From positions 19,718,501 to 19,782,500 of the forward strand of contig NC_088311.1 in assembly GCF_910592395.1 (NCBI RefSeq): DNA of 64,000 bases, in the 5' to 3' direction. Source of the DNA: Lineus longissimus. Its lineage: Eukaryota > Nemertea > Pilidiophora > Heteronemertea > Lineidae. Below, piece by piece: positions 1-12,471 of this stretch. The position numbers and the translations under genes are program-made. The notes under the pieces are model-generated. The model was not told the origin of the DNA. It searched no databases and was given only the letters and a program-made list of their open reading frames with translations. Position 1 is the first letter of the stretch; each line of letters opens with the position of its first letter.

Positions 1-993
1 CAATTTCAAAATGAAAGGCCTCCTTCAAGCAAATTGGCTACCAATTTTGGGACTTCCCACTTTCGAAATACATGTATTGTGTTTTTGGTATCATTAAATC
101 ACTTGAGGATTCATAAGTCAAGTGGTGTTGACGTCACTTTTATAGATAAACATGAAAGTTTCTGGCATGATCCCCACTTGTGGTTCTGCAACACTTGAAA
201 AGTCCTCAGCTGGAATTGTGATGGGCCGGAAAATTTAATATAATTGGCATGAGTGTGATGGGTCAGAAAATGTCATGTTTTCTTCGTAATCATGCAGCTA
301 GTTAAATGATATGCATATATGTCAGTTGGCCGGGCAAGTGACACCCCTGGCTGTATGTTTATGAGGATCCATGTTTGTTGGGAAATATTTAAAATGGGTA
401 TTACAAAGGCCAACTTTTTATTTTGTGTTGTTTCTTCAAAATCAGCTACCGGTAGTTAAATGATAAGTATAAACCAACAATAGTTTTATGAATTAAAACA
501 TTTTATCAGCATTCTTTCATTGACTTTCAACAACTTTTTGTCAAACCTTCTCGAGAAGTGAATATGATGTAGTACTGATAGTGTACATTGTACAGCCGAC
601 TTTGAAAACGGTTAATGCTGACTCAAATTAGTGTAATCATTATATATTCTAAAACATCTAGGTTTATAATGATCTGCAGTTTACAGTGTAAATGCACTAT
701 GAGCCTATGGTGCCTCATTTTGAATTCAGCGGTTATGGTTACCACTTGGTTTGGTGCAAAATATGGAAGCAGTCAAAAAGCATTTAAAACTGGTTTTGGT
801 GAGACCATTCCAGCACCTCCAGTTCGTTATCAGTTCAATACCAATGCAAAAGCAACTACAAAGAGCAATGGATGTGCAGTTTATTGCATGCCCTAAATAA
901 ATAGTTTTAAGCGCACTCCATTTTTTAGTGCACTGCCGTAGATAAATGGAAATGGTCCTCACCCAATGATCCATTGGTTCTCTAACCCTGCCA

Positions 994-1080
994 ACTTTTC
1001 ATTTCCGAAATACGTATTCACCATTAAAATCATTTATGAATGCGAGGTGTTTCAGTAGTTGAGCGGTACCACGAGGGCTG
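994..1080 (+). pseudogene. Decayed copy of the laminin exon that starts at 1305 (internally deleted)
   Basis: CTTTTCATTT with a degraded acceptor (995-1008), then, after a gap, GTGTTTCAGTAGTTGAGCGG and GGTACCACG (1047-1074), repeat the acceptor region and the LSGTTRA-coding part of the real exon at 1305. The middle of the exon is missing and a TAG interrupts the frame. It is a relic, not a usable exon. Confidence -1.
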
Positions 1081-1140
1081 AATTTGTCAACATTTACTTC
1101 ACCTATGCGACATAAATTTCTCACGAGTTTTAGCGTTTTT

Positions 1141-1222
1141 ATTACAGAAATATTTTTTCTCGATTGAGATTGTTGGACGTGTTGTGTTCCAGTATCATTT
1201 GAGTGGTATAACATGCGCGTAA
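1141..1222 (+). pseudogene. Second decayed copy of the laminin exon at 1305
   Basis: ATTACAG at 1141-1147 is an intact-looking acceptor. The following 72 bases match the start of the real exon and translate as KYFFSIEIVGRVVFQYHLSG, against KDFFSIEIVDGRVVFQYQLS in the real one. A three-base deletion keeps frame, but TAA at 1220-1222 ends it and no donor follows. Including it would truncate the protein before LG3-5. Confidence -1.
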
Positions 1223-1304
1223 TAAGAATTTGTCAGAGTACCTTTTTATCACCAATGCTGTTTGATGTTGATCTCATGAGATTTACCCTTCTTTTCATTT
1301 GCAG

Positions 1305-4300
1305 AAAGACTTCTTTTCGATCGAGATTGTTGACGGGCGTGTTGTGTTCCAGTACCAGTTGAGCGGTACCACGCGTGCAAGGATAGAAAGCAGGAGGAGG
1401 TACAATGATGACAAATGGGTGCAGATCAACGCTGCCAGGAATGGACTACAAGGTAAGAGATAACCGGCAAAAATACCGACGGTGAGGTAGAATTGTTCTA
1501 TTCGAAAAATCTTATATATGAAATAGCAATTAATGTGGTTTTAAATGCTTTTGACTGCTTCCACATTTTGCACCAACCAAAGTATAGTTATGGTTGCCTC
1601 ACCATAATCGCTGAATTTAAAACGCAGCTTCGTTAGTGCATTAAGTGCATCATACACTGTAAAGTACGGTTCATTCCAAATCCACGTGGTGATTTAATAT
1701 AAGGAGCCAAACTTTAATCTCTTAAGTTTCAACATGTTTGGTAACCATTTGCAGGTCGTCTCCAAGTTGGCGAGGAGATCATATCCGGAGTTGCCGGTCC
1801 CGGCACAGATGTTGGCCTGGAGCTTCTCAACAGTACAATGTACTTTGGCGGTGTCCCGGATTCATTGAACAAGATCTTGGAGGAGTAAGTGAGATCCTTT
1901 CAGTATTCAACAGGTGTAGCTTAAGGATGTCTGTAGGCAGGTGCCTTGTAGGGGAGATTAGGTTACGCAGTTGCTATCTCAAGGAACATCCATCAGTACT
2001 GATTGTCCTGCTGAGACAATTGGGAATCACTTGCGATCATCAGTAGCATGCAAAAAAAAACCAACACATTACCATGTCACATCGAACTTTGCTGTTGAAG
2101 GATCAGATTTAATGCAAACTATACATCAAGAGTTAATCCGTTTCAAAGCCATAGCCTGAATCTCTAGAGCGAGGGGGGTTGCTTTCCAAAAGTAGAAAGG
2201 CTTTTCAAGGGCAGTTTACAATGTCGAAGAAATATAGCATATATTTTGGGATGACTGTGGTCAGTTTGAAAATTATTTTTTTAATCTAAAATGGATGTCC
2301 TTTACACCCTCTTACCCCCAAGGTTGTGCACCTATCTTTATGCACTGTTCTTTTTGAAGGAATCTACTTCTATGTCATTTTGAGTTAATACTTATGTACT
2401 CTCTTTTGCTCTTCCTTAGACTGAACGTGACCAACACAAAATATCTTGGCTGTATGCGAGAGGTTCAGGTATCCTCTCGCAGTCTCATCTCGCAGAACAT
2501 TCTCACAGGGAACTACTATGGTATTAATCCAGGATGTGTTGTCAGTGTAAGTAGCATGGAGTCAAGTACATCTGTTATTTTTGATCACTTACAGTCCAAA
2601 TCACAATTGATATAGGATCATACAAGTGAGTCATCATATAATGTAGCTATTGAGAAAGGGCACTTCAGAGATCATACAGTCATCATATAATGTCGCTATT
2701 GAAAAACGGCACTTCAGAGGATCATACAGTCATCATGAAGTGTCGCTTTTGAGAACTTGCACTATATTTGAGAAATGATTTAACTTTCTTGTTTTACGTT
2801 TGCAGGCGAGAATAAGCGGTTTCTATTCCGTCGGCTACCTGGAGCTCCCCCCTCAGGAGATGAGTCGCGACAGTGACTTGTCATTCTCTTTCGTCACCAT
2901 GGAGAAGGAAGGTCTCATATTCTTGTCTCGGGGAGAAGAGGAGGGTGATGAGGTAAGCATTACGTTTGGACCAAAACCATTTCATACCCCGTATCCTAAT
3001 GTGTCAGGGGGGAATTAAAGGCTCCTTAATCTTTAGATCCTCAGAGCACAGGCCTATCAGCCAAAAAACCTACTTCAACAAAATCAACAGCTTTTTTGAA
3101 ATGATAGTGGCTGCATGCCTGTTGTGGGTGCACACCTGGTGCCCCCTTTTGTTCAACCCTGATTATTAGATTTCTTTTTCATTTTTAGCACCACGTTTCG
3201 ATTTCGGTCATCGATGGCCATGTTGATGCGCGGTTCAATGCCGGTCGAGGTGGCGTGAGCATCCGTTCGAGCAAAAGATACAACGATGATCTAGTTCATA
3301 GCGTCACTATCATCAAGACGCGGAGGCTGTAAGTTGAATAGAGATTGCCCAGTAATCGGGTCAAGAACGCTCTCATTTGAAAGAAAGTCTCTCAAATGAG
3401 CGACCGTCTTTCAATTGAGTCACAACATGTGATAATGATGAGCCAAACGTGGTAAACCATTTGGTAATAGAAAGCGCACAGACAGAGATTCCACTGTATT
3501 TATATTTGATTGTAATTTCCTTTTATCTCAAATGGGTCTTATGAGGAAAAAAGTCACATCTCCAGAAGGCCTAAGGACAGTTTTGAGGTTTGTTCCTAAT
3601 GCCCTTGTTTATTCTCTAGACTTGACTTGGTCATTGATGATGAAAAGGTTGGCAGTGCCCGCCTGCCTCGTGGACCGACAAAGATTGCTCTCGGAGACGA
3701 CACTAAAGATGGTATTTTTATTGGTGGTACCCCTAAAGGAACGGAGGGGCACAATGCATCCGCTGCAACGGACAAGGGATTTTTTGGATGTGTATTTAAC
3801 CTAGTCATTAATGGAAAGTAAGTTAATGTTGTACAGGTCGAATATCAGTTGATCTAATCAAAAACTTCAACTTTTATTGGCTCACCGTAGGGGAGTCTTT
3901 ACAATACCGCAGTGTCCGTCGTCCGTCGTCGTCTGTCGTCGTCCGTCGTCGTCGTATCCTGTTTCAAAAACAGTGGCACGTTTCTTAACCGCTAAGCCTA
4001 TGAACTTGTAACTTTGTACACAGGACTCCCTTGGTCAGATGACCTGTGACACTAAATTTCGATCCGATCTGATTCTTAATTTGGCCACCAGGGGGCCGAA
4101 TGTAGATATCTAAAAAGTGTGATATCTCGCTTATTAATGACTTGTTTGGAATGAAATTTTTGTGGTAGGTACTCATAGCAAGGATACATCATATATCATA
4201 CGGGTTTTTAATTTGACCTACTTTTCAAGGTCACAGAGGTCAAATGGCGTAAATTGGCTGTTTCAGTGTAACTGTGGCACGTTTCTCAACCGCAACAGCT

Positions 4301-7300
4301 ATGAACTTGAAACTTGGTACATATAACCCCCTATATCAGATAACCTCTTGTGCTGAATATCGGTCCGATCTGATTCTCAATTTGGCCACCAGGGGGTCGA
4401 ATGTGGATATCTAAAAAGTGTGATATCTCGCTTACTGATGACTTGTTTTCGATAAAACTTTTGTGGTAGGTACTCATAGCAAGGATACATCATATATCAT
4501 ATGGGTTTTTAATTTGACCTACTTGTCGAGGTCACAGAGGTCACAACGCAGACACAGATATGGCCGAAATTGCATGTTTTGTGTTTTTCGTGTTGTGGCA
4601 ATCCAAAGGTCGTGAGTTCAAACCCCGGTCAGGGACGGCCAAAAATATTTTTTTATTTTATTATTTTTTATCTTTTCCCTTTTGTCTTTTCTGACTTGTA
4701 TCTTACATTTTCTTGATTTTTGGCTCACCGTAGGGGAGTCTTATGTAATACCGCAGTGTCCGTCGTCCGTCGTCCGTCGTCGTATCCTATTTAAAAAACA
4801 GTGGCACGTTTCTTAACCGCTAGGGCTATGAACTTAAAACTTTGTACACAGCACCCCCTAGGTCAGGTGACCTCTGACACTAAATTTCGGTCCGATCTGA
4901 TTCTCAACTTGGCCACCAGGGGGCCAAATGTCGATATCTAAAAAGTGTGATATCTCGCTTATTAGTGACTTGTTTTCGATGAAACTTGCGTTGTAGGTAC
5001 TCATAGCAAATATACATCTTATATCATACGGGTTTTTAATTTGACCTACTTTTCAAGTTCACAGAGGTCATATGGCGTAAATTGGCCGTTAGAGTGTAAA
5101 CTATAGCACGTTTCTTAACCACTAAAGCTATGAACTTGAAACTTGGTACATATAACCCCCTATATCACATAGCCTCTGGTGCTGAATTTCAGTTTGATCT
5201 GATTCTCAACTTTGCCACCAGGGGGCCAAAAGTGGATATCTAAAAAGTGTGATATATCGCTTATAAGTGACTTGTTTTCGATAAAATTTTTATGGTAGGT
5301 ACTCTTAGGAAGAATACATCACATGTCTTACGGGTTTTCAATTTGACCTACTTTTCAAGGTCACAGAGGTCATATGGCGTAAATTGGCCGTTGGAGTGTA
5401 AACTATGGCACGTTTCTTAACCAGTAAAGCTATGAACTTGAAACTTGGTGCATATAACCCCCTACATCAGATAACCTTTGATGCCGAATTTTGGCCTGAT
5501 CTGATTCTTTATTCGGCCACCAGGGGGCCATAATGGAAAAAGGAAGAAGTGCAATATCTTGCTTATTTGAGTGAATTTTTTTTGATAAAATTTTTATGGC
5601 AGGGACTTCTAGCAAGGATACACCACATGTCCTACGATTTTTGGATTTGACCTCCTTTTCTAGGTCACAGAGGTCAAATGGCGTAAATTGGCCATTAGAG
5701 TGTAACTATGGCACGTTTCTTAACTGCTGAAGCTATGAACTTGAAAGTTGGTACATGTAACCCCCTACATCAGATAATCTCTGACACCGAATTTTGGCCT
5801 CATCTGATTCTTGATTTGGCCACCAGGGGGTCAAAACTGAAAAAGTAGGACATGCAATATCTTGCTTATTAATGACTTTTTTTCGATGAATTTTTTATTG
5901 CAGGGACTCTTAGCAATCACACGATATTGATCTTGTTGATGTCATAGACAATTATTGGTTGGATCATAAACTTATATATACTGCCCTGTCTTATTACTTG
6001 ACATCAATACACATCTAAAAAAAGTCTTCATGCCTGATTGTGTTCACCATATTCACCTCTAAACTAAGCATGATCCTGCCTACTAAAAGATGTATACGGT
6101 GAGCACAATGGCCCCTGGCCGTTTCATTTTCTGAACGTGGAGGTTACTCTGCATGGCCCTAAAGTCAATGTTTTCCTAACCTGGCTGGACCATATGCAGC
6201 AAGGAATTGAACTCTGTTTTGTGGCAACTTTTCATCAGAAATACTAACGGTTATTTTGCAGGTTAATCTACATGGACAACAATAAGGGATTTAAGAATGC
6301 GGACATTGGCCGCTGTGCTGTAAACCATAAGGAGGCGAATCTGACCGCAAATATTGTCGCAAGTCCCACCGGACTACCAGATTCATCTTTTACAATTGAC
6401 CCAGATCCAACTCAGCCTTTGCCAACGGTAAGAGAAATCATTATACAATTTTAATTTGTTTTGCACCAGTGAGGTACTGGCATTGCAATTGGCAAATTTG
6501 TCCAAATGGCGTAAAACTCATCCAGAATTGACGTCACGTCTCCCTTTAAAGGTGATGCCAGCGGGATGAAACTTTTGAACAAACAGACGGGACCGGGCCT
6601 GCTTTACTGAGAACAGATTTTGAAATGGAGGTTTCTTTAACATGTTTAACCACAAATTAAACAATTAATTTCACCTGTTAACCTGTTTGATGCCCTTTTC
6701 TCAAATTTTCATGTTCTCTACCCTTCAGGAGCCTCCAAGTAAATGTGCCAAGGCCGTTGAATACAAAGATGTACCCCGAGGATTCAGCTTCGGGGGCACT
6801 GCTGACAGTCATGGGGAGATTATGCTGGAGCCATCCATACTTGCTGGAGAGTAAGTATTTTAAGAAAGACCACTCGTGATTTGTCAATAATGTTTACATG
6901 GACCTCCCATCTCATAAAATCTCTTCACCACACGAGGTTATTGCCTCCTCAGCTGCTCACAAAACCTCAACAATGGCTGATATTTATAAAAGACTAGTAA
7001 ATGCTTTTACTTTAAACTTCATGTACATTTACACTAGCCATCTCAGTAGAAAACTGCAGTAAAAGCATTTACTAGTCTTTGTAAATATTAGCCATTGGCT
7101 TGATTGACCAGAATAATAAGCTGGGCAGGATTTGAAAAACGCTTCCCCAAAGCCAAAGGACAATATTTCCTAAAACACTTTCTGAAAAAAGTTTGCTTAG
7201 TTAAGGGGCCTACCTCTCCCGTCCATATCTTTCAGTTTCGATATAACGCTCGACTTCCGAACATTCCAACCCTATGGTCTGATGTTTTACTTCATGAGCA

Positions 7301-10300
7301 TCGACCAATCGGAATACCTCGCCATGCAGATGAACAACGGCAAGATAACGCTCTCGTACACTCCCAATCCCGGATTTCACGACTCCGTCAGCACGAATAT
7401 TTGGTATGACGATGGCAACTGGCATGTTGTAAGTATAAAAGTCTGCTGCTGGTACTTTCCACTGTGATTTTTGTCTTTGCACTGTGATGCAGGTCTCTCT
7501 TTAGGACCTACATTTGTAGGCATATCCATAAAGTGTTGTTCTCATAGATCTGGCCATAGGTACTTGGCTGACGTCTTGTAACTAAACTGTAATGGTTTGA
7601 TCACAAACAGTGATGTTACACAGCCCTGGGCAGCCGATGTCATAATTTCATCGGTTTTAGTTGACGCAGTGAAAGAGCTATACTCTGTTACATCAGTATT
7701 GGCTAGGCCGACCCTAAGGATAATCTAGTGTTGTACAACACCACTATCATTTGGTAAAGTGATCTTGTCACATACCTGATATGAAAAATACTTCACCCCA
7801 ACAACAGTCCCAATAGCAATTGACGTCCCAATATTTGTACAGGTTATGCACAAAGAAAAATACATTCAACCAAGGGTCAACCATGAGTGTAGGTTGCACA
7901 AATGTCTGACCACATTATGTAGATTGTAGTCGGACATTAACCATTGCATGAGCTGCGTGCAACTGAGGCATGACTAATGTATCGTACATCGCCATTGAAA
8001 AGATGAGCATTAGAATTCGCTTATTGATTAACGGTCGGAGTGAATTATTGCATCAAGGGATCATTGCGGTTATGTTTGATAAATTTCTGATCGCCCACTT
8101 ACAATTTTCTCTCTCTTTCAGCTCCAATTTACGAAGGCTGGTAAAAAATTGGCGATGGCCCTTGACGGAGGCAATGAATTTTCAGCAAATTTCCAGGGAG
8201 GAATGAATCTTGAGCCCAAAATGTATCTTGGAGGCCTACCAGAATCTGTGGTCACTGGGGATGTAATTGTGAGTATAAAGATGCTAAATATGATATTTTA
8301 TCTCTTAAAACTCCCCCCCCCCCCCCCGCCCACAACATCTCCTTTCAGCCTCCCCTCCCCCAAGAAAAAGTCCATCAGAGATATCAGTACAGAATCATTT
8401 CCAATAGTTTTCCCATTGGAAAATTTGAAAAAGGGATTTAAGATTGAACTATGTAAATACTGAACAGTGCCACGTAGTAATGTGTTGTCACACTGGCACA
8501 TCTACATATAGTTACTGCGATCGGGCAATATTTATCTCTGATCACCTCCTGGATATATGTAAACAATTTACCTCTGTGAATAAATCACGCCTTTAATGAA
8601 TGATATCCTCTTTTCAGATTCGCACCAGTTTCCCTGGTTGTCTTAGGAATATCAGGCTCCTAGGTATTCCACTCAGTCTTGACAGCCCCGGTGCCGTTAA
8701 GAAGGACGTGGGCACATGTTACTTACAAGTTGAACAGGGCAGTTACTTTAGCTCTGGCGCATACGGTATCGTAGGTAAGCATTGAAATTGCATCCTCCTG
8801 CTGCAGGCTGTTGTATAGTTCCTAAAATACACTCTGTCAAAGAGTTTGTAAATTTTAGAAATTTCCGAAGGCTTGCTAATGGAGGATGTGAAATTGTATC
8901 CAGTCCTTGATAAAACTTGTGTTTAACCATGACAGTGCAGTTCACTGGATTCGGATTTACTGGAGAGTGTCAAGAGTTTCATCAATGTTCCCTAGTCTTA
9001 TAACGCGGGGTGTGATTCAGGAAATTTGTTCAAGGGGCCCAATTTCCTAATAACTGACACTAATTTCTTTTGCAGAAAAGAATTATTTCGTTGGCCAAGA
9101 GTACAATGTCCGGTTGGATTTCCGAACAAATCGTCTCAATGGTGTACTGCTGAGCATCAGTAATCCGGAGGGATTCCCCGCCCTGGCTATAGAGGTTATT
9201 GATGGAAGGGTAAGTTAAAAATACTGAATCATAGAACAGCTTAGGTAGTGCGGCGTGGCCCCATGGTTGAGTTCCTGCCTTGTGATCTGCCTTGTACCTC
9301 CAAGGTACCGATCAATATCTGGCTGGTGCCACTTTGTGACTTTCAACTGGCCTGAGATGTCCTTGTTGGTATGGCCTTTGGGCTACTAATTTAGGCAGGT
9401 TTTATTTTGGAGTTGCCATTACCTAGTTTAGCACTGGATCCCGTAGCCCAGTCAGAAATGTATTCCTTTCCAAAAAGCCTTCTTAATATATATAGTATAG
9501 TATAGAAGTGTCAAAATGATACTAAAGTGGAACCTCCTTAGCGGACACCTCTCTATTAAGGACAACCTCTCAATTAAGGACAACCTCTCAATTAAGGACA
9601 ACCTCTCAATTAAGGACACTAGGTTTGGTCCCAAATTGGTTGTTTCCATTCAATTTGACCTCTCTAATCAGGACACCTCTCTATTAAGGACAGCACTTGT
9701 CCATCCCGAGGGTGTCCTTAATAGAGAGGTTCTACTGTAATTACAACGTGAGGTGGTAAAAGAAATCCTAAAATGTCACTTCCCTTTAATTTCAGGTGAA
9801 ATACACTGCCAAAAACAAGAACGGTCACTTCCACGCTATATCAAATGAGCTTCAGAACCTGTGTGACAACAAATGGCACAATATTATAGCAGAGCTGATC
9901 AAGAATGTCGTGACAATCCAGGTTGATCACACTCAGACGGAGATTGGTATAGACAGTGGATCAACCAGACAACTGGAAACTCGCAGTTCCATGTACTTAG
10001 GAGGATTTCCAAGTAGGTGTCAGTTGTACAGGGGTGGGGGGGAAATATGGTTGAAGTTATTTACAGGGTTTATGTTTATGTCAAAATCCCTAAATCGCCT
10101 GTCGGGCATCCAAACACAAAATGATATATTTTTATAATTGATATTTAGACATGTCAGAACCAATAAAACACTGCCCATGTAGTTGTTGATGTCGTACAGA
10201 TTTGTCGCACTTGGCCTTCAAATATGGCCGCTAGGCGGCCATCTTGAAATTAAACAAAGTCGGATTGCAACCAAATTTCATGTGATTGTATACCTATGTA

Positions 10301-10698
10301 CTCTCTACAATATCCTTGACTTTCAGTCAAATCCATCGACCAAAATGCTATACTAAGATGGTACCGGTAATTTTCTTTTGTGCCATTGAGCTGAGAAGAA
10401 TAATATTATTCAATGGAATCAAAACTGGTGAAACTAGCCAGAAACTGTTCTCCCCATATCCACTGCAAATGACATGCATTAAATTACCCGAGGTGAGCAC
10501 ATGGTTTTTAGACCATTTCATTTCTTTTTCTAATACATGCCTCACTTTATTCCAGGTACTGCACTACCACAGGGTGCCACGCATTCCAATGATACATTCG
10601 TCGGCTGCATGAAGAACCTCTTCATAAACGGACGACGAGTCGATATGTACAAGCTACCAGAGAGCAATGGGATCAACAGGGCAAGCTGTCCTGTCTAA
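1305..10698 (+). CDS. Laminin subunit alpha, C-terminal part (LG2-LG5), partial at 5' side
   Basis: Fourteen exons join in frame to 722 residues and a TAA: 1305-1452, 1755-1884, 2420-2546, 2806-2952, 3189-3328, 3620-3817, 6262-6427, 6729-6850, 7236-7428, 8122-8268, 8618-8774, 9076-9209, 9796-10012, 10556-10698. All introns are GT-AG. The protein is a run of laminin G domains: the end of one (LG2, with YFGGVP and LGCMREV signatures), a complete LG3 (IFIGGTP, FFGCVFNLVING), a proline/threonine-rich linker (residues about 330-360, PDPTQPLPT), LG4 (MYLGGLP, FPGCLRNIRL) and LG5 (MYLGGFP, FVGCMKNLFING). Three LG domains, a linker and two LG domains is the laminin alpha layout; LG4-5 bind dystroglycan and heparan sulfate in known laminins, so the product should act in basement membrane. 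Upstream exons lie outside the window. I cannot say whether this is the alpha-1/2 or alpha-3/5 type. Laminin alpha is firm; other LG proteins (perlecan, agrin) lack this order. Confidence -1.
2614..2762. repeat. Three-copy tandem repeat in laminin intron
   Basis: About three degenerate copies of a 50-55 bp unit beginning GATCATACA(A/G)..GTCATCAT and ending GGCACTTCAGA lie between laminin exons 3 and 4, ending 43 bases before the next exon. No coding content. Confidence -1.
3876..6130 (+). repeat. 302-bp-unit interspersed repeat, copy A (with an internal second start)
   Basis: The copy begins TGGCTCACCGTAGGGGAGTC, followed by a (GTC)n-rich tract, then units starting (G)TGGCACGTTTCTTAACCGCT at 3972, 4273, 4801, 5104, 5406 and 5709, so the period is about 301-303 bp. 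A second start block at 4722-4790 shows two heads in tandem or a nested insertion. Each unit carries GGCCACCAGGGGGCC, and units are joined by a ..TTTGACCTACTTTTCAAGG..GAGGTCA.. segment. Near the end (5935-5990) is a degraded reverse-transcriptase-type endonuclease fragment (reads DNYWLDHKLIYTAL). The right end, GGTGAGCACAATGGCCCCTG, contains a small hairpin. It fills most of the 2.4-kb laminin intron. It is non-autonomous; its class is unknown to me. Confidence -1.
6970..7097. repeat. Hairpin-forming inverted repeat in laminin intron
   Basis: The left arm (6971-7009) and right arm (7059-7097) are reverse complements over about 38 bases with few mismatches; each carries the core GACTAGTAAATGCTTTTA or its complement, and the loop is about 49 bases. 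It is a palindromic MITE-like element; a transcribed hairpin is possible but nothing else supports a small-RNA gene. Confidence -1.
9526..9738 (+). mobile_element. Small MITE with AGTGGAACCTC...GAGGTTCTACTGT ends, copy 1
   Basis: The left end AGTGGAACCTCCTTAGCGG and right end AATAGAGAGGTTCTACTGTA are terminal inverted repeats. The interior matches the elements at 22181-22362, 35766-35925 and 51154-51287. Inside the left part an 18-bp unit (AATTAAGGACAACCTCTC) is expanded to about four copies (9545-9618). It is non-coding and lies in a laminin intron. The ends resemble Tc1/mariner/pogo-type MITEs known in many animals; that class is an inference. Confidence -1.
10490..10526 (+). repeat. Solo right end of the 302-bp-unit repeat family
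   Basis: GGTGAGCACATGGTTTTTAG followed by ACCATTTCATTTC matches the right ends of copies A (6103) and B (25087), without the 302-bp units. It lies 30 bases upstream of the last laminin exon, between branch-point territory and acceptor. Confidence -1.
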
Positions 10699-12020
10699 CT
10701 CAACTGAGATATTTTTTAAAAGTCTATAAAAAGTTATCTCATGAAAGAAAGAACAAAACCTCAAGCCTTGAAACCCATGACTTTGCTCCCCTGTTCTGAC
10801 GATTCAATTAAGAAACATATTCCCAAGATTAAGGAGGGGCCGAGGGAGAGGGGGGGGAAAGGGCAAGGGGGCATCTCCGTCACCAGGTCAGTAGTGCATT
10901 AATGCATTTTCTGATTATGCCATAACAGGGAATCAATTAAAGCTGTGGGTATGGAATATTCCTTTAAGGAATCAATGCTGTAGTTGGCAGAATTTCGAAC
11001 AAAATTTCCAGAATTTGTATCACGCGCATGAATGACTTGATGAGAGTTCTTAATTCATGCGCATGTGTAACAAGATACAAAACCTGGACTTTTTGTTTGC
11101 AACTTCTGCCAGCTGCGGGCACTGATTTAAAAGCCCGATGTATTTCATGTGGCAATATTTATGCACAGAAATTTGGTCAGTTTTGATTTATCTCACTGGT
11201 GTCTCACAAGTAAACTGTAATTTGAACAATGTTAAATGCTATATAATGACACTTTAATTCACCTTATTTTATTTTGGACTTCGGTGTATTGAAAACAAAT
11301 TTACCTATCTCACTGCCACTGGCTAGGACTGAGGCTCTGCGGTCCAATATGGTAGTATCCATTTGGGACAAATTCCATCTTTAGTTGGTACGTTCATTCA
11401 AAGGTGTACAAAGGTCAGGAGGGCCTCCTACTTCAAGTAGTAGGCATGACGATTTCCTCTGTATATGTGAATTATAAACCTAATTATGCTAATTAACTGC
11501 TGTATTAATTATTGAGGAATATCGCGTGGATATTCCGTGCAAAAATAATCAAAATGTTATATCAGCCCTCATATTTTGAGTGTAGAATTATTGTTGCCCA
11601 CTTTTATTTCGGGCAAGTTGAATCTCAGGAATTGTATCTATTGTTGTATGCAACTTCTCAGTATTATTTGTTGCTTTGTTAAAAAGGTGCAAGAAAGCTC
11701 ATTTAGAAATATTATGGAATCGTTAAAGGTCTGGTTCATTCGTTTAAAATTCGTAATTGGGAATTTGAGAATTTCCAAATGCGATGATACGTACTGAATA
11801 TGAGTTATGATAAAGCAGTGGTGTAGACTGATGTACAAATACTTTGCATGCCAGGTTATATATCATTTGCATGCGTAACAACTAAACGTTGGCAATGTTT
11901 GTTTCTAATTATAAGCAGGACACATGTTCAAGAATGAACCATGCCTTTATAATAACAAGATATGGAACTAAAAAGTATTCGTGTCGTGAGCATGAACCAT
12001 TCATACGTAATGTCAAAAAT

Positions 12021-12471
12021 ATATATGTCGTACTTCCACCTATCAAATCCCCGTGTCTTTTGCGCTTACACCTATGAATTGCCGTGTCTAAATAGACCCG
12101 TGTGTCAAGATCCCGTGTTTATTAGCCCCATCGAGCTCGAGGGCACTACTCGGGGGCTAATTTAGACCCGTGTTCAACACAGGTTTTTTGATAGGTGGAA
12201 TCTGAATAGATACGGCAATTGCAAGTTCTAAGATCACCTCGACAGATGGCGCGGTGTAGTTGCCTCGGTATTGTGCATGCGAAATTCCCATCCAACGGGA
12301 AAAAACACAGGAGAGCTCCCTACCTACAGCGCACCTGTCGCCGGGGCTATTAACCATTATCTAACACCACTGATAGGTGTATTAAGTGCGCCCCAGGTTT
12401 TTTGACACACGGCGAAGACACGGGTCTTGAAAAAACACGGGGTTTTATGATAGGTGGAACTACGACTATAA
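12021..12471. mobile_element. Foldback/MITE element with about 40-bp terminal inverted repeats
   Basis: The left end (ATATGTCGTACTTCCACCTA then TCAAATCCCCGTGTCTTTT) pairs with the right end (AAAACACGGGGTTTTATGAT then AGGTGGAACTACGACTATA). An internal pair, AATTGCCGTGTCTA near 12077 and TAGATACGGCAATT near 12208, gives a nested second stem. No coding content. A superfamily cannot be assigned without target-site evidence; the flanks are AT-rich and ambiguous. Confidence -1.

Noticed and set aside
2614-2762. CRISPR-like spaced repeats
   Set aside because: Contiguous degenerate tandem units without unique spacers, in an animal intron.
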